The position numbers and the translations under genes were made by a program. The notes under the pieces were generated by a model, which worked only from the letters and a program-made list of their open reading frames with translations, was not told the origin of the DNA and did no database searches. This document shows, piece after piece, positions 18,561 to 27,242 of a DNA stretch of 41,694 nt. Position 1 is the first letter of the stretch; every line of letters starts with the position of its first letter. Source of the DNA: Geodermatophilus sp. TF02-6 (lineage in GTDB: Bacteria > Actinomycetota > Actinomycetes > Mycobacteriales > Geodermatophilaceae); contig NZ_QOHF01000033.1 in the NCBI RefSeq assembly GCF_003319115.1, forward strand, positions 1 through 41,694, in the 5' to 3' direction.

Positions 18561-19532
18561 GTGAGCGCCACGCGCACCACGACCACCTCCCCGGCGGCTG
18601 CCGAGCCGCCCCCGGGGCCGGTGCCACGCCGGGTCAGGCCGCCGCGCTGGTTGGACCTGCGCCTGGTCCTGGGCGTGCTGCTCGTGCTCGGCTCGGTGCT
18701 GCTCGGTGCGCGGGTGGTCACGGCTGCCGACGCCACGGTGCCCGTCTGGTCGGCGGCGGGCGACCTCGCCGCCGGCACGGTGCTGACGGCCGACGACCTG
18801 GTCGCCGTCGATGTCCGGCTCGACGACGTCGTGGGTGCCTACCTCGCCACGAGCACCCGGCCGGAGGGGCGCACCCTCGCCCGGGGGGTCCGCAGCGGGG
18901 AGCTGCTGCCGCGGTCGGTGCTGGAGGAGCCGGCCGAGTTGGTCCAGCTCGCGCTCCCGGTCCAGGCCGGCTACGTGCCCCCGGCGCTGGTACGCGGTCA
19001 GGTGGTCGACGTGTACGCCGTGGCCGACCCCGCGGCGGGAGCGGCGGCGGCCGGTGGCGCCGGCGTCTCCCTCGTCGTGGCGGCGGCGCCGGTGCAGGCC
19101 GTCTCCGGGCGCTCGGAGGGGGTGCTGTCGACCGCGACGACGAGCGTGCAGGTGGTGGTCTCGGTGCCGGTCGACCGGGCGCCGGCCGTCCTGGGCGCGA
19201 TCGGCGGGCGGCCGCTGGTGGTCGTGGTGCACGGTTCGGTGGACGCGGCGGCCACCGAGGCGGCGCAGCCCACGGCGGGCCGCACCGGGGGCTCGGCCGC
19301 GGCGCCGGCCACGGGCTCCACCGCGCCGTCATCGGCGCCGACCTCGCCGAAGCCGCCCGTGCCGCCGTCCGTGCCGCCGTCCGTGCCGCCGTCCGTGCCG
19401 CCGTCCGTGCCGGGCAACGGGGCCGGCGCGGGCGCTCCCGGTGGTGGCGGGACGCCGGGGGCGACTCCGGGTCCTGCGGTCCCCTCGACCGGGACGGGAG
19501 CCGGCACGGCCGGTGCCCCGGCGGTGCCCTGA
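18561..19532 (+). CDS. SAF-domain (CpaB/RcpC-like) membrane protein
   Basis: The 323-residue protein has a short cytoplasmic N-terminus, one membrane segment (LVLGVLLVLGSVLLGARVV, about 34-52), then a SAF domain (about 60-125: PVWSAAGDLAAGTVLTADDL, LARGVRSGELLPRSVL) and an RcpC/CpaB-type region (LALPVQAGYVPPALVRGQVV, VDVYAVADP). The C-terminus is Pro/Gly/Ala-rich with four identical VPPS repeats. In Tad pilus systems CpaB is a periplasmic assembly factor. Here only a CpaE-like gene accompanies it, so a role in another envelope machine is possible. GTG 18561 has GGAGGG 10 nt upstream. Its TGA overlaps the ATG of the next gene by one base, so the two are coupled. Confidence 0.8.
   Translation: MSATRTTTTSPAAAEPPPGPVPRRVRPPRWLDLRLVLGVLLVLGSVLLGARVVTAADATVPVWSAAGDLAAGTVLTADDLVAVDVRLDDVVGAYLATSTRPEGRTLARGVRSGELLPRSVLEEPAELVQLALPVQAGYVPPALVRGQVVDVYAVADPAAGAAAAGGAGVSLVVAAAPVQAVSGRSEGVLSTATTSVQVVVSVPVDRAPAVLGAIGGRPLVVVVHGSVDAAATEAAQPTAGRTGGSAAAPATGSTAPSSAPTSPKPPVPPSVPPSVPPSVPPSVPGNGAGAGAPGGGGTPGATPGPAVPSTGTGAGTAGAPAVP
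19359..19406 (+). repeat. 12-bp tandem repeat coding for VPPS units
   Basis: GTGCCGCCGTCC occurs four times without change in the SAF gene. The unit is a multiple of three, so copy-number changes would lengthen or shorten the Pro-rich tail without a frameshift. Confidence 0.85.
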
Positions 19533-20824
19533 TGACGGTGCAGGTCTTCACCGCGGTCACCGGCGCCGGGTGGGAGTCCGCGCTGGTGGGCGCGCTGGAC
19601 CGGGCCGACCACGGGGTCACGGTGGTCCGCCGCTGCGTCGACGTCTCCGAGCTGCTGGCCGCCGCCGGCACCGGCACCGGGCAGGCTGCTCTGCTGTCGG
19701 CGGACCTGCGCCGGCTCGACGGCGACGCGGTCGCCCGCCTGTCGGCGGCCGGGGTCGCCGTCGTGGGACTCGTGGAACCGGACGACGACCGGGCGGCCGA
19801 CCGGCTGCACGCGATCGGCGTGGTGCGCGTCCTGCCCGCCGACGCGGAGCCCGAGGTCATCGCGCGAGCGCTGCGCGATGCGGTCGCCGGCGGCCCACCG
19901 ACCGGCCGCGACATCGCCGACCCGCGGGCCGCGCTGCCCGCCCGCGGGCTGCCGGAAGCCCCTCGCGAACGGTCGGCCGGGAGCGGTCGCGTGGTCGCGG
20001 TGTGGGGACCGACCGGGGCGCCGGGCCGCACGACGGTCGCCGTCGGCCTCGCCGACGAGGCCGCGCGCCTGGACGTGCCGAGCCTGCTGGTCGACGCCGA
20101 CGTCTACGGCGGGGTGGTGGCCCAGGTGCTGGGGCTGCTCGACGAGTCGCCGGGTCTGGCCGGCGCCGCCCGGCAGGCGGCCGCCGGAACCCTCGACGAG
20201 GCCGCCCTCGCCCGGCTGGCGTGGGCGGTGCGTCCGAAGCTCGGCGTCCTCACCGGCCTGGCCCGCGCCGACCGCTGGCCCGAGTTGCGGCCGCACGCCG
20301 TGAGCGCGGTGCTGGAGGAGGCGCGCCGGGCCGCCGCGCTGACCGTCGTCGACTGCTCCTTCAGCCTCGAGGAGGACGAGGAGCTCTCCTTCGACACCGC
20401 GGCGCCCCGCCGCAACGGCGTGACCCTGACGGTCCTGGAGTCCGCCGACACCGTGCTCTGTGTCAGCGGAGCCGATCCGGTGGCGCTGCAGCGCAGCATC
20501 CGGGCCCTCGGTGACCTGCGCGACGTCCTGCCCGCCGTGGAGCCGGTGGTCGTGGTCAACCAGGTCCGGCGGGGGCCGGTGCCCGGTGACCCGAGGCGGG
20601 AGATCGCCGGCGCGCTCGAGCGGTTCACCGGTCGTGAGGCGGCGGTCTTCCTGCCGGCGGACCGGCGCGCCACCGACGCGGCGCTCGCCGCCGGGCGCAC
20701 CCTCGCCGAGGTCGCGCCCGGGTCGCCGTTGCGGACCGAGCTGCGGGCCCTCGCTGCGACGCTGGCCGGTCTGCCGGCGCCCGCCGCCGGACGCCGGCCC
20801 GGCCTCGGTCGCCGGGCCGGCTGA
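19532..20824 (+). CDS. CpaE-like ParA/MinD-superfamily ATPase
   Basis: The 430-residue protein has an N-terminal receiver-like domain (about 1-125) as in CpaE/TadZ, then a MinD/ParA-type ATPase domain. The P-loop region near residue 158 reads WGPTGAPGRTTVAVGLADEA, with Arg where the Walker A lysine is normal. It continues with SLLVDADVYGGVVAQVLGL, LTVVDCSFSLEEDEEL (Walker B-like) and VVVVNQVRRGPVPGDPRRE. TadZ/CpaE proteins localise Tad pilus machines at the pole. Here the pilus motor, platform and pilin genes are absent. It is coupled to the SAF gene by a 1-bp overlap. Fold call is firm; ATP hydrolysis and partner are uncertain. Confidence 0.8.
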   Translation: MTVQVFTAVTGAGWESALVGALDRADHGVTVVRRCVDVSELLAAAGTGTGQAALLSADLRRLDGDAVARLSAAGVAVVGLVEPDDDRAADRLHAIGVVRVLPADAEPEVIARALRDAVAGGPPTGRDIADPRAALPARGLPEAPRERSAGSGRVVAVWGPTGAPGRTTVAVGLADEAARLDVPSLLVDADVYGGVVAQVLGLLDESPGLAGAARQAAAGTLDEAALARLAWAVRPKLGVLTGLARADRWPELRPHAVSAVLEEARRAAALTVVDCSFSLEEDEELSFDTAAPRRNGVTLTVLESADTVLCVSGADPVALQRSIRALGDLRDVLPAVEPVVVVNQVRRGPVPGDPRREIAGALERFTGREAAVFLPADRRATDAALAAGRTLAEVAPGSPLRTELRALAATLAGLPAPAAGRRPGLGRRAG

Positions 20825-20893
20825 CCCGGTTCCGTCGAGGGCGCGGGGAGCGTCGGGGGTCGGTTCGGGGTGCCCGCCGGAGGACCGGCGTCG

Positions 20894-20899
20894 TAGCGT
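20894..20899 (+). promoter_or_regulatory. -10 box of the WS/DGAT-like gene
   Basis: TAGCGT is followed by a GGGAGGAG ribosome-binding site (20912-20919) and ATG 20925. It separates this gene from the SAF/CpaE pair. Confidence 0.5.
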
Positions 20900-20924
20900 G
20901 GGTCCTCGACCGGGAGGAGACCGA

Positions 20925-22307
20925 ATGGTGGAGCGCCTCACCACCCTGGACGCGTCGTTCTTCTACTTGGAGCGACCCGACAGCCCGATGCACGTGGCCG
21001 GGGTGCTGGTGCTCGAGACGCCGGCCGGTGGGCTGGACGCGCTCGCCTCGCTGGTCGAGGCCCGGCTGCCGCTCGTGCCGCGGTACCGGCAGCGGGTCCT
21101 CGAGGTGCCCGGGAACCTGGCCAACCCGGTGTGGGCCGACGACCCGGACTTCGACGTCGACTACCACGTGCGCCGGTCCGCGGTACCGCGCCCGGGGACC
21201 GAGGCCCAGCTGCTGGACCTCGTCTCCCGGGTGACCGCGCGACCGCTCGACCGCAACCGCCCCCTGTGGGAGGTCTACCTGGTCGAGGGGCTGGCCGGGG
21301 GACGGGTCGCGGTCGTCACCAAGACGCACCCCGCGCTGGTCGACGGGCTCGGCGCGGTCGACATCGCCCAGGTCCTCCTCGACGTCGCGCCGAACGCCCC
21401 GACCCCGGCTCCCGACGAGTGGCGGCCCCGACGACCGCCCGGCGCGGTGGAGCTGGTCCGCGACGCCGTCGGCGAGTACGTCCGACGCCCGTCGACGGTG
21501 GTGGACGCGGCCCGGCACGCCGTGACCGACCTGCAGTCCACCGGAGCGCGCCTGGCCGGTGCCACGACCGGAGCCCTCCGTGCGGCCCGCTCGGCGCTGT
21601 TCGCGGCCCCGGACAGTCCGCTGAACGCGACGCGCGGCAGCCAGCGGCGGGTCGCGGTGGCCCGGGCCGACCTCGACGACGTCAAGGCGGTCCGCAAGGC
21701 CCACGGCGGGACCGTCAACGACGTGCTGCTGACGGTGGTGACCGGCGCCCTGCGCGACTGGCTCCTGTCGCGCGGTCAGGCGGTGCTCTCCTCCACCTCC
21801 CTGCGGGCTCTGGTCCCCGTCTCGGTCCAGGACGAGGGGGAGGAGGCGCCGGCCGGGCGGGTCTCGGCCCACCTGGTGGACCTCCCGGTCGGCGAGCCCA
21901 GCCCGGGGGTCCGGTTGGCCCGGGTCAGCTACGCGATGCGCGGGGTCAGCCAGCACGGGAGGTCGGTCGGTGCCGAGACCCTGATCGCGCTCACCGGTTT
22001 CGCTCCGCCGACGCTGCACGCGCTCGGAGCCCGGACCGCCCGGGGCCTGTCCCGGCGCCTGTTCAACCTGGTGGTGACCAACGTGCCCGGCCCCCAGGTG
22101 CCGCTGTACGCGGCCGGCAGCCGGATGCTGGAGGTCTTCCCCGTGGTGCCCCTCGCCCCGGGTCAGGGCCTGTCGGTGGGCATCACCAGCTACGACGGCC
22201 GGGTCTTCTTCGGCCTGAACGCCGACCGGGACGGTGTCGGGGACGTCGACGTGCTCGCCGACCTCATCGAGCAGGAGGTCGACGTCCTGGTGGAGAGCGC
22301 GGGCTGA
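20925..22307 (+). CDS. WS/DGAT-family acyltransferase with altered active site
   Basis: These enzymes make wax esters or triacylglycerol from acyl-CoA and an alcohol or diacylglycerol. The 460-residue protein matches throughout: the N-terminus ERLTTLDASFFYLERPDSPM, NPVWADDPDFDVDYHVRRSA, RPLWEVYLVEGL, GTVNDVLLTVVTGALRDWL, the PLYAAGSRMLEVFPVVPL segment and the C-terminal QGLSVGITSYDGRVFFGL. The catalytic HHxxxDG motif reads H135-P136-ALV-D140-G141, so the second, catalytic histidine is replaced by proline. The fold is unmistakable, but ordinary acyl transfer may be lost or the acceptor changed. It has its own promoter and is not clearly linked in function to its neighbours. Confidence 0.9.
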   Translation: MVERLTTLDASFFYLERPDSPMHVAGVLVLETPAGGLDALASLVEARLPLVPRYRQRVLEVPGNLANPVWADDPDFDVDYHVRRSAVPRPGTEAQLLDLVSRVTARPLDRNRPLWEVYLVEGLAGGRVAVVTKTHPALVDGLGAVDIAQVLLDVAPNAPTPAPDEWRPRRPPGAVELVRDAVGEYVRRPSTVVDAARHAVTDLQSTGARLAGATTGALRAARSALFAAPDSPLNATRGSQRRVAVARADLDDVKAVRKAHGGTVNDVLLTVVTGALRDWLLSRGQAVLSSTSLRALVPVSVQDEGEEAPAGRVSAHLVDLPVGEPSPGVRLARVSYAMRGVSQHGRSVGAETLIALTGFAPPTLHALGARTARGLSRRLFNLVVTNVPGPQVPLYAAGSRMLEVFPVVPLAPGQGLSVGITSYDGRVFFGLNADRDGVGDVDVLADLIEQEVDVLVESAG

Positions 22308-22340
22308 CCGGCCCCGGGACGGTGCCCGCGGGCGCCGGGA

Positions 22341-22346
22341 TACGGT
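22341..22346 (+). promoter_or_regulatory. -10 box of the DUF6912-like gene
   Basis: TACGGT is followed by GAGGAG (22369-22374) and GTG 22383, giving a leader of about 30 nt. Confidence 0.45.
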
Positions 22347-22382
22347 CGCGCTGACCCCCACCTGCGACGAGGAGCCAGCCCG

Positions 22383-22895
22383 GTGCGGATCTACCTGCCC
22401 GCGACGACGAGCGTCCTGCAGACCCTCGTGGACGACGGGCGTCTGGCCGGACCCCTCACCGCCTTCGCGGTCACCCCGGGGCTGCGGGAGTTCTACGCCC
22501 TCAGCGACGCCGAGGCCGACCTGGAGGAGCTGGAGTACGCCGCCCTCCTCACGGCGGCGCGGGCGAGCCTGCGGCTGATCGACATCGACCCTGCCGCGGC
22601 CCGGCGGCGGGTCGTCGTCGCCGCCGACGTCCCCGACGCCGCGGTCGCCGACGTCGAGGACCCCGATGCCGACCGCGGCGCCGTGCGCGTGGAGGCCGAC
22701 GTCCCCCTGGGCGACGTGGCCAGCGTGCACGTCGACGGCGCCGACGCGGAGGACGACGTCCGTGCCGCGGTCGACGTCGTCCTCGAGGCCGACCTCGGCA
22801 GCGAGGACGCCCAGTTCGTCGTGGACCAGGCCGAGGGGCACGAACTGGCCTGGTACGCGACGCAGGAGGTCGGGACGGTGCTCGAGCTGCTGTGA
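22383..22895 (+). CDS. DUF6912-like conserved actinobacterial protein
   Basis: The 170-residue acidic protein begins with the pattern MRIYLPATTSVLQTLVDDGR and continues with LTAFAVTPGLREFYA and DLEELEYAALLTAARASLRL, then VVVAADVPDAAV, VASVHVDGADAEDDV and a C-terminal ELAWYATQEVGTVLELL. I associate this layout with the DUF6912 family, whose function is unknown. No catalytic motif, signal or membrane segment is visible; it is probably a small cytosolic alpha/beta protein. GTG 22383 has GAGGAG 8 nt upstream. The stop is followed at once by a hairpin element shared with the end of the convergent ATPase gene. Confidence 0.65.
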   Translation: MRIYLPATTSVLQTLVDDGRLAGPLTAFAVTPGLREFYALSDAEADLEELEYAALLTAARASLRLIDIDPAAARRRVVVAADVPDAAVADVEDPDADRGAVRVEADVPLGDVASVHVDGADAEDDVRAAVDVVLEADLGSEDAQFVVDQAEGHELAWYATQEVGTVLELL

Positions 22896-22953
22896 GGAGC
22901 GTCCCCGTCCTCCCCACCCTTCGCAGGCTCAGGGCGGGACCCGAGACGGGGCC
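22896..22953. repeat. Palindromic hairpin element at convergent 3' ends
   Basis: From AGGAGCGTCCCCGTCC through CTTCGCAGGCTCAGGGCGGG to GAGACGGGGCC. It starts at the DUF6912-like stop and supplies the stop codon (22929-22931) and last eight or so codons of the convergent EccC-like gene. Confidence 0.75.
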
Positions 22954-25900
22954 GCTGCCGGCGGCGCGCCGTCCGGCCGGTACCGGCGGGCGACCTGCAC
23001 GCGTTGCGGGACACCGGCCGTCACCAGCCACCCCGACCCGGGGCGCTGGGGGAGCGGCGTGTGGGGGAGCCGGATGCCGAGCAGGTCGGCGTCACCGGGG
23101 TACGGGCACAGCAGCAGGCCGCTGCGCCGACGCCGCAGCGCCGGCACCGGCCCCCGGTAAGCGGTCGACAACTCGGCCGCCGTCCCGGCCACGACGACGG
23201 CCAGGCCGTCCCCGGCGTCGGCTGCGCTCATCGCAGCCACCACCGCGGAGTCGGCGACGACGACGGAGTCGTCGACGACGACCACCCCCGGGGAGCCCGC
23301 GAGCGAGGCGACCCAGGCCCGCCACCCGTCGAGGTCCCCGTCGGCCAGCCACCGCTGGGCGGGTCCGTCGTCGACCGCCCCGGGACCGCTCCGGCCGACG
23401 CGCAGGACGGCGACACCGGCGGCCGCCAGGTGACGGGCACAGCCCTCCAGCACGGTGCTCCGGCCGCTGCTGGGCGGCCCGGCGACGAGCAGGCCACCGG
23501 TCCGCCACAGGTCGACGGTGAGCACGCCACCGTCGTCCCCACCCGGCCCCAGCGGCAGCCGGGGGGTGCGGTCGGTGGTGGGCGCGGGTGGCAGCGGCAG
23601 CACCGGGTCGGCCGGCAGCTCGGGGATGCACAGGGGCCGGGCCGAGCCGGGGGTGGCCGGCCACGGCCGGGCGGCCGGCGGGCGCGGGAGCGCGAGTTGG
23701 CACTCCAGGGCCTCTTCGCCGAGCAGGGCGCGCCCGGGCGGCCGGTGGTCGGGGACCGCGCGCGCCGGGATGCCGGCGACCGCGTAGTCGGCGCGATCGG
23801 GCAGGGGCAGGACCAGCCGGGTGCCGACGGCGTTGGCCAGCCGTCCACCGGGCACCGCGCGGTCCGCGGTGAGCAGGCAGGTCAGCCCGGCCGCCCCGCC
23901 GTCGCGCACCAGGCGCAGCAGGGCCGCCGAGCCCCTTGTGGGGTCGGCCTCGTCGAGCTGGGTCATGAGCGCCTCGACGCCGTCGACCAGGAGCAACAGG
24001 TGTGGCCTCCGGGTCTCCGCGGGGTCCGCGCGCCGGGCGGCCACCTCCTGCCCGAGCCGGTCGAGCAGCCGCACGGTGCGCAACGCGTCCTCGCCACCGA
24101 CGGCGGTGCCGGTGTGCGGCAGGCCGGCCGCCTCCGCCGCGAGCCCGTCTCCGCCGTGGTCGAGGACGTGCACGTGCAGGTCGCCGGGGGACAGGGAGGA
24201 GACGGCCTGGGCGAGCGCGGTCCGCAGGAACGTCGTCCGGCCACTGCGCGGCCCGCCCACGGCCAGCCAGCCACCGGCTCGCCGCAGGTCCAGCTCCAGC
24301 GGCTCCTGCACCTGGGCGTCGGGCCGGTCGAGCAGCCCGACCCGCAGGCGAGCCGCCGTCGCGGCCGGGTCCGGCCGCTCCCCGCTGCTCCCTCGGGAGC
24401 CGCGCGGGGACAGGTCCTCGGCGCGGACGACGTCGGGGAGGGCGGGGCACCACGGCCGGTGCGGGCGGGGGACGCCGGCCTCGCGGGCCCGGCACCGGAG
24501 CGCCTCCGACACCCGGGCCAGGTCGGAGTCGCCCGAGCGCGCCTCCTCCTCGGCCGGCGCGACCGCCCGCGGCCAGCGCCACGGTCGCACCTGCGGGCCC
24601 CGGTCCTGGACGTCCGGCGGCGCTCCGGTGACCTGCGCCGCCTGGAACAGCGTGGGTGGTCCGCTCCCTGCGCGGAGGTAGGCCCGGCCGGGTGCGTCGA
24701 TCGGCAGGAAGGCGGCCTGCGGCGTGCCGAGCACGTCCCTCGAGTCGGCCTCGTCGGTCGTGCGCAGGCAGATCCGCAGCGTGCAGTTGGCCCTGATCTC
24801 GGGCGAGACGACGCCGCCGGGACGTTGCGTGGCCAGCACCAGGTGGACCCCGAGGGAGCGGCCGCGCTGCGCGATGCCGACGAGCCCGGACAGGAAGGCG
24901 GGCAGCTCCTCGGCGAGCCCGGCGAACTCGTCGACCACGATCACCAGCCGGGCCAGCGCCACCTCCTCCGGGAGCGCGGTCAGGTCCGCCGCGCCGTGCG
25001 CGGCCAGGAGGGCCTCCCGGCGGACCAGCTCCGCGGTGAGCGAGCGCAGCGCTCGGGCGGTCGTCGCGCCGTCGAGGTCGGTCAGCAGACCCACCGTGTG
25101 CGGCAGCGCGGCCGCCTCGGCGAAGGCCGCACCCCCCTTGTAGTCGACCAGCAGGAAGGAGCAGCGGTCGGGCGGGTGCGCGAGGGACAGACCGGCGATC
25201 AGCGTCTGCAGCAGTTCGGACTTGCCCGAGCCCGTGGTCCCGGCCACCAGCGCGTGCGGCCCGTGCCGGCAGAGGTCGACCGAGGCGGTGCCCGCCGCGG
25301 TGCGGCCCAGCGTGGCCACGAGCGCGTCCCTGGCCCTCGACCAACCGCCGGTCGGTGCGCCGTCGGCCCCGACCCGGATGCCCGCAGCGGGCAGGTCGAG
25401 CAGCCGCACCCGCCGGGGGAGGGACGCGTCGGTGCTGGCGGGGGCGAGCGCCGCCAGGTCGCGGGCGAAGCCGGCCGCCACCGGTCCCGGTAGCCGGTCG
25501 ACGGTCGACACCGGCTGGTCCACCGTGCCGACGCGGACGAGGCTCGCCCGGTTGCCGGTCTCGCCGGTCACCTCCAGCAGGGCGTCGGCGGCGAGGGGCA
25601 GGCGGGACACCGACGGCCCAGAGGTGAGGGTCACCACCCCGACCCGGCGCGCCTGGCGCAGCGCGGCGAGCAGCCGGGATCCGGCCGGGCGGTCGACGAG
25701 GACGACGGTCCAGCCGGGCACGGCCTCCTCGCCCGGGGACGTGGCGCGGGGGGCACCGTCCGCCGCCGCACCCGCCCGCCGGGCCAGCAACGCGGTGAGC
25801 CAGCGGAGCTCGGCCGCGCCGTCGGCGTCGTCGGGTGCCGGGGAGCTGACGTGCACCGAAGCCGGGTCCAGGTGCGGGAGCCAGCGCAGCCAGCCCCACT

Positions 25901-27194
25901 CGGGCAGCCGGTCGGGCGTGGTCAGCAGGGCCAGGTCGACCTCACCCGGAGCGTGCAGCGCCGCCAACTGGACGAGGACGCCGGCGAGGACGCCCACCGC
26001 GGGCCTGCGTGGCCCGGCCACGCCCAGGCCACCGGTGACGGCCAGCTCGACCACGACCGGGCGGCGCTCCGCCGGCACCCGGTGCCGCGTCCCGTCGGCG
26101 TCCACGCGCGTCACCCGGGACTCCCCGGGTCCCGTGCCGACGCGCACCGCGAGGGCGTCACCGTCGCCTCGCCGGCGCTGCCACAGGTCGGTGGACCGGC
26201 GCCGCGCCGCGGTGGTGAGGACGGCCAGGTCCGGGTGCGCCGACTCCGCCGCCCGCTCGTCGGCGACGAGGGCGGCGACCACTCGGGCCTGCGCCTCGGC
26301 CGACTCGGCGGCATGGGCGGCCCGGGCCCGTCGAGCGCTGCGCCGACCCGACCACCGGTCGGACGACCACGTGCCCACCGCCACCACCGGGCTCAGGAGG
26401 GCGAAGAAGAGGAAGTGCGCGGAGCCGAGCAGCCAGGCCAGGACGACGCCGGCCACCGCGGGCAGCGCCACGGCCACCCAGGCCAGCCGCCGCGGTGGAG
26501 GGGAGGGGGGCTCGGCGGGGAAGACCACCGCGACCTCCTCGGCGGGCGCGTGCAGGCGGGGGTGCGGTCGCAGCCGCAGTCGCCCGCCGGGAGCGGCCTG
26601 CACGGCGGCGCGAGGACTGCCGGGACCCGCCGCCCGCAGCGTGCTGGCGCCCACCCGGAGCAGCCCGCCGGCCGGCCAGTCCTGCGGATCCGGACCGAGG
26701 GCCTCGCCGTCCAGTCGGCTCCCGTTGGTCGAGCCCAGGTCCTGCGCGGTGAGGTCGCCGGTGCCGACCTCCACGAGGACGTGCCGGCGGGAGACGTCGG
26801 GGTCCTCCAGCCGGATGGTGGCCTCGCTGCCCCGACCCACGACGTGCCGGCCCCGGTCCAGCGGGTGCGTCGACCCGGCGTCCGGGCCGCCCGCGACGTG
26901 CAGCTCGAGCGCGCTGGCGCTGCCGGACCGGCCGGACCGGGGGCCGGGTCGACCCAAGCCGAGGACGGCGCCGTGCGCCAGTGCGGCGTCGGTCAGCGGG
27001 AGGTCGCGGTCGAGGCGGGTGGAACCGGACCACAGGTCCGCCGGCGGCAGGCCCACCGTGGCGGCGAGGCCGGGCAGCACCGTGCCGAGCCGGTCGTCGT
27101 CGGAGGCGGTGACCGCCACGTCCACGGCGCCCTCGGGCGTGACGACGGTCCAGCAGCGGGTGGCCGCCGCGGTGGTCGCAGGGTGGGTGTGCAC
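22929..27194 (-). CDS. EccC/EssC-type FtsK-SpoIIIE ATPase with FHA domain
   Basis: The 1,421-residue protein looks like a one-piece type VII secretion motor. Order: a beta-grasp (YukD/EsaB-like) segment at about 13-82; an FHA domain at about 95-175 (RHVVGRGSEATIRLEDPDVS, DLGSTNGSRLDG); two membrane segments at about 238-256 and 259-277; a long linker; then three FtsK/SpoIIIE-type ATPase domains. D1 has a full Walker A (GTTGSGKS, Lys658), LLVDYKGGAAF and Walker B LVIVVDEFAGL. D2 (GPRSGRTT) and D3 (GPPSSGRST) have Arg at 986 and 1245 in place of the P-loop Lys. This matches EccC, where D1 is the active motor. GTG 27194 is chosen because homology starts there; upstream codons are low-complexity. 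The last residues lie in a hairpin element. The divergent neighbour is a WXG100 protein, the expected substrate class. Confidence 0.9.
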   Translation of the reverse strand: MHTHPATTAAATRCWTVVTPEGAVDVAVTASDDDRLGTVLPGLAATVGLPPADLWSGSTRLDRDLPLTDAALAHGAVLGLGRPGPRSGRSGSASALELHVAGGPDAGSTHPLDRGRHVVGRGSEATIRLEDPDVSRRHVLVEVGTGDLTAQDLGSTNGSRLDGEALGPDPQDWPAGGLLRVGASTLRAAGPGSPRAAVQAAPGGRLRLRPHPRLHAPAEEVAVVFPAEPPSPPPRRLAWVAVALPAVAGVVLAWLLGSAHFLFFALLSPVVAVGTWSSDRWSGRRSARRARAAHAAESAEAQARVVAALVADERAAESAHPDLAVLTTAARRRSTDLWQRRRGDGDALAVRVGTGPGESRVTRVDADGTRHRVPAERRPVVVELAVTGGLGVAGPRRPAVGVLAGVLVQLAALHAPGEVDLALLTTPDRLPEWGWLRWLPHLDPASVHVSSPAPDDADGAAELRWLTALLARRAGAAADGAPRATSPGEEAVPGWTVVLVDRPAGSRLLAALRQARRVGVVTLTSGPSVSRLPLAADALLEVTGETGNRASLVRVGTVDQPVSTVDRLPGPVAAGFARDLAALAPASTDASLPRRVRLLDLPAAGIRVGADGAPTGGWSRARDALVATLGRTAAGTASVDLCRHGPHALVAGTTGSGKSELLQTLIAGLSLAHPPDRCSFLLVDYKGGAAFAEAAALPHTVGLLTDLDGATTARALRSLTAELVRREALLAAHGAADLTALPEEVALARLVIVVDEFAGLAEELPAFLSGLVGIAQRGRSLGVHLVLATQRPGGVVSPEIRANCTLRICLRTTDEADSRDVLGTPQAAFLPIDAPGRAYLRAGSGPPTLFQAAQVTGAPPDVQDRGPQVRPWRWPRAVAPAEEEARSGDSDLARVSEALRCRAREAGVPRPHRPWCPALPDVVRAEDLSPRGSRGSSGERPDPAATAARLRVGLLDRPDAQVQEPLELDLRRAGGWLAVGGPRSGRTTFLRTALAQAVSSLSPGDLHVHVLDHGGDGLAAEAAGLPHTGTAVGGEDALRTVRLLDRLGQEVAARRADPAETRRPHLLLLVDGVEALMTQLDEADPTRGSAALLRLVRDGGAAGLTCLLTADRAVPGGRLANAVGTRLVLPLPDRADYAVAGIPARAVPDHRPPGRALLGEEALECQLALPRPPAARPWPATPGSARPLCIPELPADPVLPLPPAPTTDRTPRLPLGPGGDDGGVLTVDLWRTGGLLVAGPPSSGRSTVLEGCARHLAAAGVAVLRVGRSGPGAVDDGPAQRWLADGDLDGWRAWVASLAGSPGVVVVDDSVVVADSAVVAAMSAADAGDGLAVVVAGTAAELSTAYRGPVPALRRRRSGLLLCPYPGDADLLGIRLPHTPLPQRPGSGWLVTAGVPQRVQVARRYRPDGAPPAAAPSRVPP

Positions 27195-27242
27195 GCGTCG
27201 ACCGTGCCGGACCGGTGTGGTCCTGCGGGCGGTCGGCGGACA

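Noticed and set aside
18561..20824. A Tad/Flp pilus locus
   Set aside because: Only CpaB- and CpaE-like genes are present; the CpaF/TadA motor, TadB/TadC platform and pilin are absent from the window.
22896..22953. Ordinary intrinsic terminators as a full explanation of the hairpin family
   Set aside because: Position after stop codons fits, but two copies lie inside a GNAT gene and one lies inside another element, which terminators alone do not explain. A terminator function acquired later is still possible.
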